From the NCBI GenBank assembly GCA_034440135.1, contig JAWXBP010000235.1, positions 1 to 53,216 on the forward strand: a DNA stretch of 53,216 nt, in the 5' to 3' direction. A program made the position numbers and the translations under genes. Below the pieces are notes generated by a model. That model was not told the DNA's origin. It searched no databases and saw only the letters and a list, made by a program, of their open reading frames with translations. Within the stretch, counting starts at the first letter, position 1, and each line of letters begins with the position of its first letter. Below, in pieces: positions 39,860-48,159 of the stretch. The DNA is from Planctomycetia bacterium (lineage in GTDB: Bacteria; Planctomycetota; Planctomycetia; Pirellulales; JALHLM01).

Positions 39860-40657
39860 TTAATACGCCGCCGCGCCGCTCGCAGTGCTTTCCGGGCGCA
39901 CTGCGCGAAGCGTTTCCAGCGACTTCTGCGTCATCAGGCGCAGGTCGCTGCCGATAGCGATGAATTGCATGCCTTGTTGCGCGCGGCGGAGGGCCACGTC
40001 GGCTTCCATCGTGTGCATGCCGGTTGGCGTGCCGGTTTTGTGGCCGGTATCGACGATCTGTTGCAGCAGGGCTTCGAACTCAGCGTCCGTGGCTTCGGTG
40101 CCGTCGGCGGCGCGCATGTTGGCGCGGAGATCGACGGGGCCGACGAAAATTGCGTCGACGCCCGGCAGCGAATAAATGGCCTCAGCATTACGCACGCCGG
40201 TCGGGCTTTCCGTTTGCAGCACGACCAGGATTTCGTCATTGGCCTTACGAAAATACTCGGCGGAGTTCGTGCCGAAGTTCATCGCGTGCATGCCGCCCCC
40301 CAGGCTGCGATTGCCGGTGGGCGGATACTTGGCCGCCGCGATGGCGACTTGCGCTTCCTCGACGGTATTGACCATTGGCACCACGATGCCCCAGGCGCCG
40401 GCGTCGAGCACGCGCTTGATGTAATCGTGCGAGCCGCGCGGCACGCGGGCGAGCGGCACGCAACCGGCGTCCGCCACGGCGGCGAAGATCATCGCCGCCT
40501 GCGACCAATCGATGGCGGAGTGCTCGATATCCAGCGTGAGCCAATCCCAGCCCTGTCGCGCGAGCACGCGCGTGGCATAGAGATCGCCCAGGGAGAGCCA
40601 GGTGCCGAACGAGGGCTTGCCGTCGCGCAAGATGCGCTTGACCGGATTACTGCGCAT
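39860..40657 (-). CDS. HpcH/HpaI-type class II aldolase
   Basis: The start is the ATG at 40657 (MRSNPVKRILRDGKPSFGTWLS), with upstream in-frame residues unlike the family. The 265-residue protein shows FGTWLSLGDLYATRVLARQGWDWLTLDIEHSAIDW, LARVPRGSHDYIKRVLDAGAWGIVVPMVNTVEEAQ, EILVVLQTESPTGVRNAEAIYSLPGVDAIFVGPVDLRANM (metal-binding Glu and Asp) and GMHTMEADVALRRAQQG. These are the marks of 4-hydroxy-2-oxoheptanedioate/2-dehydro-3-deoxyglucarate aldolases, which use divalent metal and a pyruvate enolate. The physiological substrate cannot be fixed from sequence. It converges with the PEP-CTERM gene. Confidence 0.9.
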   Translation of the reverse strand: MRSNPVKRILRDGKPSFGTWLSLGDLYATRVLARQGWDWLTLDIEHSAIDWSQAAMIFAAVADAGCVPLARVPRGSHDYIKRVLDAGAWGIVVPMVNTVEEAQVAIAAAKYPPTGNRSLGGGMHAMNFGTNSAEYFRKANDEILVVLQTESPTGVRNAEAIYSLPGVDAIFVGPVDLRANMRAADGTEATDAEFEALLQQIVDTGHKTGTPTGMHTMEADVALRRAQQGMQFIAIGSDLRLMTQKSLETLRAVRPESTASGAAAY

Positions 40658-40767
40658 GATCTGAGACGCCTGACGCCGGGAAATCGAAGCGAGGATACCG
40701 GCCGGCAGTGTTTCAGATCGATACGCCGTTCGCAAGTGGCGGCCATGGACCGCCGCAGCACGAACTC

Positions 40768-41214
40768 TTAGTCGTTCAAGGCCCCCAATGCCCTCGGGCG
40801 TACGACCTGGTGGCCGAGGAGGTGGGGCATCCAGAGGGCTTTGTCGACCAGCTCGATAAGCACGTCCGGATCGACCGGCTTGCGGAGGTAGAACGTGCCG
40901 CCAGCTTCGCGGGCGCGGCGAATGATGTGCGGAATCTGCGCCGCGGAGAGGAAGATCACCGGCACGTCGATCAGCGACATGTGCGCGTCTTTGAGGCTCG
41001 CGCAGAGTTCCAGTCCGTTCTGGCCGCCGAGGTTGATGTCCGAGATGATCAGGTCCGGGGCCGATTGCAGCGCCATCTCGCGGGCCGTTCCCGCGTCTTT
41101 CGCGCAGCGGCAGGCGAATCCGTTGCGGCTCAGGATTTCGGCCAAGTCGGTCAACGTCTCCGGCTCGTCGTCAATCAGCAGGATGCTGGCGTTGCTCATT
41201 CCGAAGTGGTGCAT
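40768..41214 (-). CDS. single-domain response regulator (receiver)
   Basis: The start is chosen at the ATG at 41214 (MHHFGMSNASILLIDDEP), which has AGGTGA 5 nt upstream; the ATG at 41199 (MSNAS) is the other choice. The 148-residue protein is one receiver domain: acidic pair IDDEP, phospho-acceptor Asp in LIISDINLGG, Thr/Ser in VIFLSA and lysine in FYLRKPVDPDVL. There is no output domain after it except about 15 residues. It could act as a diffusible phospho-signal like CheY. Divergent from the FHA-EAL gene, it may be controlled from the same 410-bp region. Confidence 0.9.
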   Translation of the reverse strand: MHHFGMSNASILLIDDEPETLTDLAEILSRNGFACRCAKDAGTAREMALQSAPDLIISDINLGGQNGLELCASLKDAHMSLIDVPVIFLSAAQIPHIIRRAREAGGTFYLRKPVDPDVLIELVDKALWMPHLLGHQVVRPRALGALND

Positions 41215-41625
41215 CGAATTCACCTGATGTCGGCGGGTGGCGGGCATGTTCATTGGGGCGCGCTGCGGCCCCGCTCTCCGTTTTTCGGCCATCAGGCTTT
41301 GCGCCATCAGTCGCATTTGACCAGTTCACGCAATCACTCCAATCGTTACGACGCACTGTGCGCGCGACGCCGGGGATGCAGTTACAACAAAAATTCGCTC
41401 CCGCGCAACCACGGCCCCACCTCTGGCGGTAACGCGAACTAGGCTTTCTTTGGTGACACATCCGCCGTTGGTTTGCACTTGACCGGCTCATGATTCGGCT
41501 TGGTCAGACGGCAACGGTCCTGGCCGCCTTCGCCCAGGATCTGCCGCGGGCGGTTCGCGGTGTGCGCTGCGTGCGAGGTGAGTCGTTCCGTAACGTGCCT
41601 GCCACTCGCATCAGCCCGATTAATC
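41215..41625. other. 411-bp divergent spacer between receiver and FHA-EAL genes
   Basis: No convincing ORF or hairpin was seen. The region is the only place for promoters of two divergent signalling genes. It contains CTTGACCGGCTCATGATTCG near 41480, but no matching -10 box was found. Confidence 0.4.
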
Positions 41626-42759
41626 ATGAGTGACCTTGGGGCAAATTCCAACGCCGTGTGCTGGTATCTCTCCGGTCAAATCGAAGAGTCCGGGACGGTG
41701 CGCCAGATCCCGATTTCCTGTTCGCCGTTCCTGGTAGGACGTCGCACAGGCCTGGCGCTTTCGTTGCCGTGCCAAAGCGTGTCGAAAGTTCACGCCGATC
41801 TGCGATTGATCGGCGACAGCCTGCGCGTGCGCGATTTGGCCAGCACCAATGGCACCTTCGTCAACGGGATTCGCATCACGGACGATTCGAACGTACAGGC
41901 CGGCGACTTGCTGCAATTCGGCAACGTGATCTTTCAGGTGATTGGCGCCGAGAGCAACATCGCGCCGGACACGCACACGATCCAGACCGACTCGTCCGAG
42001 TCCGCGCTGGCGATGGTGCAGTTCGACAAGCTGATGAGTTCCCGAGCCGTGGTGCCGTTTTTCCAGCCGATCATCGCCTTCGACACGATGGAGCCGATGG
42101 CCTGCGAAGTGCTCGGCCGCAGCCGGCTGTTCGGCGTCAAAACGCCCAACGCCATGTTCCAGGCCGCGGCGCGGTTGCATCAAGAGGCGCAGCTCAGCCG
42201 TTTGCTGCGCGTCGTCGGTGCGCAGTCCGGCGCGACGCTTCCTGGAGCGCCCAACTTGTTCTTGAACACGCATCCCAGCGAACTGCAATCGCCTGGCTTG
42301 GTCGAAGCGCTGCGCGAGTTGCGCGAGGAGCTTCCTGAGTTGCGGATGACGTTGGAGATTCACGAAGCGGCGGTGACCGAGATCGGCGTGATTCGCGCGC
42401 TCCGCAACACGCTGCGCGACCTTGATATCGGTCTGGCCTACGACGACTTCGGCGCCGGACAATCGCGGTTGTTGGAACTGGCCGAGGCGGCGCCCGACTA
42501 CCTCAAATTCGACATGAAGTTCATCCGCGGCATCAAACTCGCTCCGGCAGAGCGCCAGAAGTTATTGGCGACGCTGGTCCGGGCGGCCACGGATCTGAAT
42601 TCGATCCCCTTGGCCGAGGGCGTCGAAACCGAAGGCGAAGCGGTAACCTGCCAGCAGCTTGGCTTCAAGCTGGGGCAAGGCTATCATTTCGGACGGCCCG
42701 CCGCGGCGCGGGATTACGCTGCTCGATACGCACCGCCGTTGGTTCCCCTGGGGACGTGA
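41626..42759 (+). CDS. FHA-EAL fusion: phosphothreonine-binding plus c-di-GMP phosphodiesterase-like
   Basis: The start is the ATG at 41626 (MSDLGANSNAVCWYLSG). The 377-residue protein has an FHA domain (about 20-108): GRR at 38-40, S53-H56 in QSVSKVHADL and STNGTFVNG at 73-81. The EAL domain follows (about 135-370). Catalytic positions are kept: E161 (here EVL instead of EAL), N214, E244, the DD pair D273-D274 in DDFGAGQS, K294, E331 and Q351. It is therefore likely to be an active or ligand-binding c-di-GMP phosphodiesterase gated by binding to a phosphothreonine partner. No GGDEF domain is present. A PP2C phosphatase and the flagellar genes lie close by. Confidence 0.92.
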   Translation: MSDLGANSNAVCWYLSGQIEESGTVRQIPISCSPFLVGRRTGLALSLPCQSVSKVHADLRLIGDSLRVRDLASTNGTFVNGIRITDDSNVQAGDLLQFGNVIFQVIGAESNIAPDTHTIQTDSSESALAMVQFDKLMSSRAVVPFFQPIIAFDTMEPMACEVLGRSRLFGVKTPNAMFQAAARLHQEAQLSRLLRVVGAQSGATLPGAPNLFLNTHPSELQSPGLVEALRELREELPELRMTLEIHEAAVTEIGVIRALRNTLRDLDIGLAYDDFGAGQSRLLELAEAAPDYLKFDMKFIRGIKLAPAERQKLLATLVRAATDLNSIPLAEGVETEGEAVTCQQLGFKLGQGYHFGRPAAARDYAARYAPPLVPLGT

Positions 42760-42880
42760 ACAAGTGCAACGTCCCGGGGTCGCCGGGCAACGCTGACCTC
42801 GTCCGTGTATCCAGTAGCGCTGCACCCGTCGTTGAGTTAGTACACCGCCGCCATTCGCCCGCGGCGACGAGGCGCGCACT

Positions 42881-43228
42881 GTGCTGCTCTTCAAAAAGCG
42901 ATTCCTCGACGCGATTCGCGCGGGCGGAAAGACACAGACCATTCGCCTTTGGCCGTATCGCCGCATGCGCGCCGGGCAGCGGAGCTATATCCCGGGCGCA
43001 GGTTACATCGAGGTGCTCAGCGTCGAGCCTGTCGACATCGCCGAGCTCACGGACGACGATGCCGCCCCTGACGGGTTCGATAGCGCCGAGTCGCTCCGCG
43101 CGGAGTTGGCGCACCTTTACAGCAACGCATCCGGAGAAGATCAACAAGCCTACCGTGTACGGTTCCGATTGCTCACTGAACCCGAGCAACTTGTGGCGCG
43201 GAGTGAGCGGAAAACACGCCGCAGGTAA
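42881..43228 (+). CDS. ASCH-domain protein
   Basis: A 115-residue protein with a GTG start at 42881. The ASCH fold is suggested by LLFKKRFLDAIRAGGKTQTIRLWPYRRMRAGQRSYIPG, with the typical K-T-x-T-x-R pattern at the RNA-binding cleft, then GYIEVLSVEPVDIAELTDDDA and an end with AYRVRFRLL. ASCH domains are small PUA-related RNA-binding domains, some with ribonuclease or amidohydrolase activity (YqfB). It is soluble, with a basic tail (ARSERKTRRR). It lies between the FHA-EAL and PP2C genes with gaps of 120 and 43 bp, and no functional link is implied. Confidence 0.78.
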   Translation: MLLFKKRFLDAIRAGGKTQTIRLWPYRRMRAGQRSYIPGAGYIEVLSVEPVDIAELTDDDAAPDGFDSAESLRAELAHLYSNASGEDQQAYRVRFRLLTEPEQLVARSERKTRRR

Positions 43229-43271
43229 CCACGTTTCCTCGCCTTCGATAGCGTTCGTGGCGAAGGTTTTA

Positions 43272-44105
43272 CTAGCTGCGACCGGCACCGCCGAGGCGAT
43301 ACGCGATGAACGTCAAGTCGTCGGGCTTCGACGGCTGGCCGTCGCGGGGCGTTTGCATGCGTTCGCGGCAGGTCGTGGCCAGGTCGCGGGCGACGTGATC
43401 CAGCGGGCCTTTCCTGACCCGTTCGACGATTTCATCAACGTGCAAGTTGTCGAACAAGCCGTCGCTGGAAAGCAGCAGCGTGTCGCGGTCGGCCAGTTCA
43501 ATCGTGGAGCCGATCTCGATCCGCATGTCGGCCATGCCGAGCATGTTCGAGACGATGTGCCGCTCGTCGTGATGCATGGCTTCGGCGGCGTCGAGGAAAC
43601 CCGACTCCACCGCATAGCCGACCGGGGAGTGCGACACCGTCTGCCATTTGATCCGGCCGCGCTGGCCAACGACCAGGATCATGGAGTCGCCCACGTGGTA
43701 CGGCCGGGCCGTGCGACCCTGAATTTCGACCAGGGCCAACGTCGTGCCGGCGCCGATGCCCAACTCCACGATTTTTCGGTTGGCCGTCTCGATGCCATTC
43801 AAAATGGCGCTTCGCAGATCGGCGCCGTTGGCGGCGGCTTCGGCCATGGCGTCCTGAAGTGAGGAGAGGGCCAGGCTCGAGGCCTGTTCGCCCGCCCGGG
43901 AGCCGCCCAAACCGTCCGCTACCACCAGGATGCCCGATTGGCCGTCGAAGGGAATCAGCGCCGCGGCGTCTTCATTGGCCGTCTGCTTGTCCGGCGAGCG
44001 GCGCGAAAATACGGCCGCCGAACCTTCCCACAATGCGCACAGTTCCCCCGACTCCATATTGCAGTCGAGAAACAGGCTCGGGGTGTGGGGAGTCGCTACA
44101 GCCAT
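43272..44105 (-). CDS. PP2C-type protein phosphatase
   Basis: A 277-residue PPM-family phosphatase. Metal-binding motifs are NEDAAALIPFD near residue 45, VVADGLGGSRAGEQAS near 62 (DG motif), SSDGLFDNLHVDEIVERV near 213 and the final Asp in SKPDDLTFIAYRL. The start (ATG at 44105) is preceded by a TACAAT -10 box at 44184-44189. It is soluble and lacks regulatory domains. It would remove phosphate from Ser/Thr, possibly from sites read by the neighbouring FHA-EAL protein; this link is inferred from position only. No Ser/Thr kinase gene lies in the window. Confidence 0.92.
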   Translation of the reverse strand: MAVATPHTPSLFLDCNMESGELCALWEGSAAVFSRRSPDKQTANEDAAALIPFDGQSGILVVADGLGGSRAGEQASSLALSSLQDAMAEAAANGADLRSAILNGIETANRKIVELGIGAGTTLALVEIQGRTARPYHVGDSMILVVGQRGRIKWQTVSHSPVGYAVESGFLDAAEAMHHDERHIVSNMLGMADMRIEIGSTIELADRDTLLLSSDGLFDNLHVDEIVERVRKGPLDHVARDLATTCRERMQTPRDGQPSKPDDLTFIAYRLGGAGRS

Positions 44106-44503
44106 AGCAAAATGCGTGTAGGTGAAACGACCGAACGCCGCCCCAGGCGTCCGCCGCGCACGGCCTCAACGGGGCCACTCTCTATTGTAGCATGGCGGGG
44201 GCGTTCCGGGAATTGGCATATGTCCTTACGCAGCCATCACTTGAGCGAAGTGGCCCAGCTTGGAGTGGAGCCGGAAGCGTCACCGCCCGGAGTGAATTGG
44301 TAACGACGGCATGTTTGGACTCGCTCCAGACGCTGGCGTTTTTGGCGCTATTTGATGTAGCAACGTTTAGAAGTTAGCTGCTTCGGCGCTGTTTAACGCA
44401 CTGGACCTTGGTGGCGGATTTGGATACCTTCCCGCCCTCTTCACTTCACCGCCCGAGGGGGTGGCGGTGAAGGTGCGCAGCTCAAGTGCATGCGGAGCCA
44501 AGG
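44106..44503. other. 398-bp divergent spacer between PP2C and flhA
   Basis: No ORF that I would call a gene. The left end contains the candidate -10 box (minus-strand TACAAT, 44184-44189) of the phosphatase gene. The right end should hold the flhA promoter; no clear sigma-28 or sigma-54 site was found by eye. Confidence 0.4.
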
Positions 44504-46600
44504 ATGGCGACGGTCGCAGCGCCAAACGTCGGGGCGATAAGCCCTTACGCTCGTTGGCGGGAACTGGTGTTGCCGGTCGGGATGATTGCCAGCGTGCTGG
44601 TGATCATGCTGCCGCTGCCACCTGCGCTGCTGGACATCCTGCTGGCGGCCAATATCAGCGTCGCCGTGATGATGCTGCTGACGACGATCTACGTCCGCAC
44701 GCCGCTGGAATTCAATATCTTCCCGTCGTTATTGCTGGCCACCACGCTTGCCCGGCTGGTGCTGAACGTGGCCACGACGCGCTTGATTCTGACCCACGCC
44801 GACTCCCTTGGCCTGAATGCCGCGGGCGAAGTGGTCCATGCCTTCGGCGAGTTCGTGGCCGGCGACCGGATCGTGGTCGGCATTATTCTGTTCATCATTA
44901 TCGTGGTGATCCAGTTCGTGGTGATCACCAAAGGCGCCACGCGGATCAGCGAAGTGGCGGCCCGGTTCTCCTTGGACGGCATGCCTGGCCGGCAGATGGC
45001 GATCGACGCCGATCTGAACGCCGGCATCATCGACGAAAAAGAAGCCCAACGTCGCCGGGCCGAAATCACCGCCCAGGCGGATTTCTTCGGGGCCATGGAC
45101 GGTGCCAGCAAGTTCGTCCGCGGCGACGCCATCGCCGGCATCATCATTACGCTGGTGAACATTGTCGGCGGTTTGATTATCGGCGTCCTGCAAGGCGGCA
45201 TGGAACTGGCCGAGGCCGGCTCGGTGTACACCAAACTGACGATCGGCGATGGTCTGGTCTCCCAGGTGCCGGCGTTTCTGATCTCGCTAGCGGCCGGCTT
45301 GCTCGTCACCCGCAGTAATACCGAAGTGAACTTGCCCGCCGAGTTCATGCAGCAGTTGTTCTCGCGACCGCAAGCGTTGGCGGTGACCGGCGGCTTTCTG
45401 ATCATGTTGATCTTCACCAACTTGCCGGCGATTCCACTGTTCACGATGGCTGGCGGCTGCCTCGCGATGGCCTACACGATGACCCGCAAGAAGCGCGAGG
45501 TCGAAACGCAGGCCAAGCAAGCCAAGGCCGCGGACGTGAAGCCGCCGCAGGAGCGGATCGAAGACTACCTGCTCATTGACCCGATGGAAATGGAAATCGG
45601 CGTCGGCTTGATCCGCCTGGCCGACCCCAAGCGCGGCGGCGATCTACTGGAACGCATTCAGGGCGTCCGCCAGCAGATGGCGGGCGAGATTGGCATCATC
45701 ATTCCGAAGGTAAGGATTCGCGATAACTTCCGGCTGGAACAGAATCAGTATCGCGTGAAGATCGCCGATTTGCCGGTCGCGCAGGGCGTGGTTTATCCCG
45801 GCATGTTGATGGCGATCGATTCCGGCATGACGGCCGGCAAGTTGAACGGCATCCCGACGACCGACCCGGCATTCGGCACTCCCGCGGTCTGGATCGACGC
45901 CGGAGCGCGTGAGCAAGCGGAGTTGCTGGGATACACCGTCGTGGAACCGGTCACCGTGCTGGCGACGCATCTCACCGAAGTCGTGCGCCGCAATGCCGAC
46001 GAATTGCTCACGCGCGATGCGGCGAAGCATCTCATCGCGCAGCTCAAAGAAACCTCGCCGGCCGTGGTCGAAGAATTGATCCCCAGCCAAATGAAGCTGG
46101 CCGAGGTGCAAACGATCCTGCAAATGCTGTTGCGCGAGCAGGTTTCGATCCGGCAGTTGAGCTCGATCCTGGAAACGCTCGGCGATCATTGCTCGCGGTC
46201 GAAAGACCCAGTGCTGCTTACAGAGTACGTCCGCAACCGGCTCGCCCGAGCGATCTGCACGCGGCTCCGCGACAAAGAGAATCGCCTGTTCGTCGTGTCG
46301 CTCGACCCAACGCTCGAGGACCGGATTCGCGCGGGTATCGAACACAGCGAGCGCGGCATGTTCATCCGCATGTCGCCTCAAGCCGTCGAACACACCTGCC
46401 AGCGGATCTCGGCGGAAGTAGACAAGCTTACGCGGATTGGCAAACCGCCGGTGGTGCTGGTGAGCCCGCAGATTCGGGCCGGCCTGAAGCAATTGACGTC
46501 GCCAAACATCCCGCAACTCGCTGTGTTGAGCTACGCGGAAGTGACGCGCGACACGGTGATTGAGTCGTTGGGGATGGTGACGGAGGGAGTGGGGAAATGA
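44504..46600 (+). CDS. flhA: flagellar export apparatus protein FlhA
   Basis: The start is the ATG at 44504 with GGAG 6 nt upstream; a GTG at 44486 adds six residues. The 698-residue protein has seven to eight membrane segments in residues about 25-320, with the FHIPEP-type stretch TRLILTHADSLGLNAAGEVVHAFGEFVAGD. The conserved cytoplasmic loop is KGATRISEVAARFSLDGMPGRQMAIDADLNAGIIDEKEAQRRR. The cytoplasmic C-domain shows LIDPMEMEIGVGLIRL, GEIGIIIPKVRIRDN and the late export-chaperone-binding part. It is the export gate component that binds substrate chaperones. Its stop codon falls within an AATGACGAA-type repeat. It heads the flhA-flhF-flhG-fliA cluster. Confidence 0.97.
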   Translation: MATVAAPNVGAISPYARWRELVLPVGMIASVLVIMLPLPPALLDILLAANISVAVMMLLTTIYVRTPLEFNIFPSLLLATTLARLVLNVATTRLILTHADSLGLNAAGEVVHAFGEFVAGDRIVVGIILFIIIVVIQFVVITKGATRISEVAARFSLDGMPGRQMAIDADLNAGIIDEKEAQRRRAEITAQADFFGAMDGASKFVRGDAIAGIIITLVNIVGGLIIGVLQGGMELAEAGSVYTKLTIGDGLVSQVPAFLISLAAGLLVTRSNTEVNLPAEFMQQLFSRPQALAVTGGFLIMLIFTNLPAIPLFTMAGGCLAMAYTMTRKKREVETQAKQAKAADVKPPQERIEDYLLIDPMEMEIGVGLIRLADPKRGGDLLERIQGVRQQMAGEIGIIIPKVRIRDNFRLEQNQYRVKIADLPVAQGVVYPGMLMAIDSGMTAGKLNGIPTTDPAFGTPAVWIDAGAREQAELLGYTVVEPVTVLATHLTEVVRRNADELLTRDAAKHLIAQLKETSPAVVEELIPSQMKLAEVQTILQMLLREQVSIRQLSSILETLGDHCSRSKDPVLLTEYVRNRLARAICTRLRDKENRLFVVSLDPTLEDRIRAGIEHSERGMFIRMSPQAVEHTCQRISAEVDKLTRIGKPPVVLVSPQIRAGLKQLTSPNIPQLAVLSYAEVTRDTVIESLGMVTEGVGK

Positions 46601-46750
46601 CGAATTTCTAAATCTGAATGACGAATCAAATCCGAATGATTAAATGCTTGAAGGTCCTATAGAAAGAGAAGCGTTCTCAACAATACGTCCCTTCGACATT
46701 CAGTCATTCAAATTTGATTCGTTATTCGGATTTAGAAATTCGACATTCAC
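46596..46750. repeat. AATGACGAA-family inverted repeat overlapping flhA stop
   Basis: Left arm AATGACGAATTTCTAAATCT... (46596-46646) pairs with a right arm at 46698-46748 over about 51 bp with about seven mismatches; the loop is about 50 bp. The TGA at 46598-46600, inside the first unit, is the flhA stop codon. Similar units occur at 11211 and 13814. Confidence 0.8.
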
Positions 46751-46788
46751 AAACGCACGCAGTCGCTCGCACAACGGAAGCTATCGCC

Positions 46789-47955
46789 ATGGAACTACGA
46801 ACCTATCGCGCCTCGTCCATGCAAGAGGCGCTGGCGCTGGTGCGGCAGGACTTGGGGCCGGAGGCCGCGGTGGTACACACGCGCGAGCTGGGCGCCGAGG
46901 GCTGGCGGCGCTTCGTGCGCGGGTCGCGGCGGATTGAGGTCACGGCGTCGCGCGAAGTGAATGTGCCGAGCCGGTTGGCGCCCAAAGAAACCGCAGCGCC
47001 GAAGCTCGCCGCGCCGAGCGTAACGTCGCCGTTCGATTACGGGCCGGAGCACGCGGTGCAGTTCCGCCAGGAGATGAAGGGGCAGCTCGACGGGTTGCAG
47101 CAGATGGTGGAAACGCTGTGCAAACGGTCGCGCGTGGGCGAACGGCGTGAGTTGCCCGAGGCGTTCTTTCGACTCTACGCCGAATTGCTCGACGCCGATC
47201 TGAGCGATGACGAAGCCCGGGACCTCGTCGAACGCATTCAACAAGAGTTGCCCGGCGCAAATGAGGCGGCCTACGAGAGCGTACGCCTCCGGGCGCAACA
47301 ATCGGTCGAGAGCCAGATTCGCATCGCCGGGCCGATCATGACGCACTCGGGCCGCCGCCGACTGGTGGCGCTCGTAGGTCCGACCGGTGTCGGGAAAACA
47401 ACGACGATCGCCAAACTGGCCGCGAACTTCCGTCTCCGGGAGAAACGCCGTGTGGGGTTGATTACCGTCGACACGTACCGCATCGCGGCCGTCGAACAGT
47501 TGCGCACCTACGCCGACATCATCGACCTGCCGATGGAAGTGGTCAGCACGCCGCGCGAGATGCGCGAGGCCGTCGCCAAGATGAGTCAACTCGATTTGAT
47601 CCTGCTCGACACCGCGGGCAGAAGTCCCAAAGACGAAGTGCAAATTCAGGAGTTGCGGGCGTTCCTCACCGAAGCGCAGGCGGACGAAGTGCACCTCGTG
47701 ATGAGCAGCGTGTGCAGTTCTTCCACGCTGTTGAAAACGGCCGAGCGTTTCGGCGAAGTCGGCGCGACGTCGCTGCTGATCACAAAATTGGACGAAGCCA
47801 GCAGCTTCGGCAGCCTGTGGCCGTTGCTGCGCTCCTGCCCGCTTCCGCTCAGCTACCTGACCGACGGCCAAAACGTCCCAGACGACATCCAACCCGCCGA
47901 CCGCCGCCGCCTAGCGCGGTTAGTGCTCGGGCAGATGGATGAGGCGATGGTGTAG
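46789..47955 (+). CDS. flhF: flagellar SRP-type GTPase FlhF
   Basis: The start is the ATG at 46789 (MELRTYRASSMQEALALVRQDLGPEA), the normal FlhF beginning. The 388-residue protein has a basic/variable N-domain, then an NG domain with GPTGVGKTTT (197-206), DTYRIAAVEQLRTYADI, LDTAGRSPKD, TKLDEASSFGSL and a late GQNVPDDIQP. It sets the number and site of polar flagella with FlhG. A 150-bp repeat lies between it and flhA, and a 200-bp repeat region between it and flhG, so either the three are one transcript reading through repeats or they have separate promoters. Confidence 0.97.
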   Translation: MELRTYRASSMQEALALVRQDLGPEAAVVHTRELGAEGWRRFVRGSRRIEVTASREVNVPSRLAPKETAAPKLAAPSVTSPFDYGPEHAVQFRQEMKGQLDGLQQMVETLCKRSRVGERRELPEAFFRLYAELLDADLSDDEARDLVERIQQELPGANEAAYESVRLRAQQSVESQIRIAGPIMTHSGRRRLVALVGPTGVGKTTTIAKLAANFRLREKRRVGLITVDTYRIAAVEQLRTYADIIDLPMEVVSTPREMREAVAKMSQLDLILLDTAGRSPKDEVQIQELRAFLTEAQADEVHLVMSSVCSSSTLLKTAERFGEVGATSLLITKLDEASSFGSLWPLLRSCPLPLSYLTDGQNVPDDIQPADRRRLARLVLGQMDEAMV

Positions 47956-47957
47956 CG

Positions 47958-48137
47958 GAGGATTCACCACGGAGACACGGAGGCACGGAGAGGGGGAAGA
48001 GGGGTGAAGCATTTTGAAACGCGGAGGGGGAGAGTGTGATGAGTTTTAGAGTGACGATGGCTGCCCAATGCTGAAAACTGAACACTGAAAACTTCAATCT
48101 CCCACTCCTCCTCTCCGTGTCTCCGTGGTGAATCCTC
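47958..48137. repeat. 25-bp inverted repeat CACGGAGACACGGAG with an embedded repeat arm
   Basis: GAGGATTCACCACGGAGACA continuing CGGAG (47958-47982) and its exact reverse complement (48113-48137) enclose 130 bp. Inside, 48071-48094 carries a single arm of the GTTTTCAGTGTTCAG family (CTGAAAACTGAACACTGAAA). The element fills the flhF-flhG gap and carries no gene. Confidence 0.85.
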
Positions 48138-48159
48138 GGAACCAAACGTCTGAACTCCA

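Noticed and set aside
46795-47892. A 365-codon minus-strand frame opposite flhF
   Set aside because: Antisense shadow; flhF is certain from its GTPase motifs.
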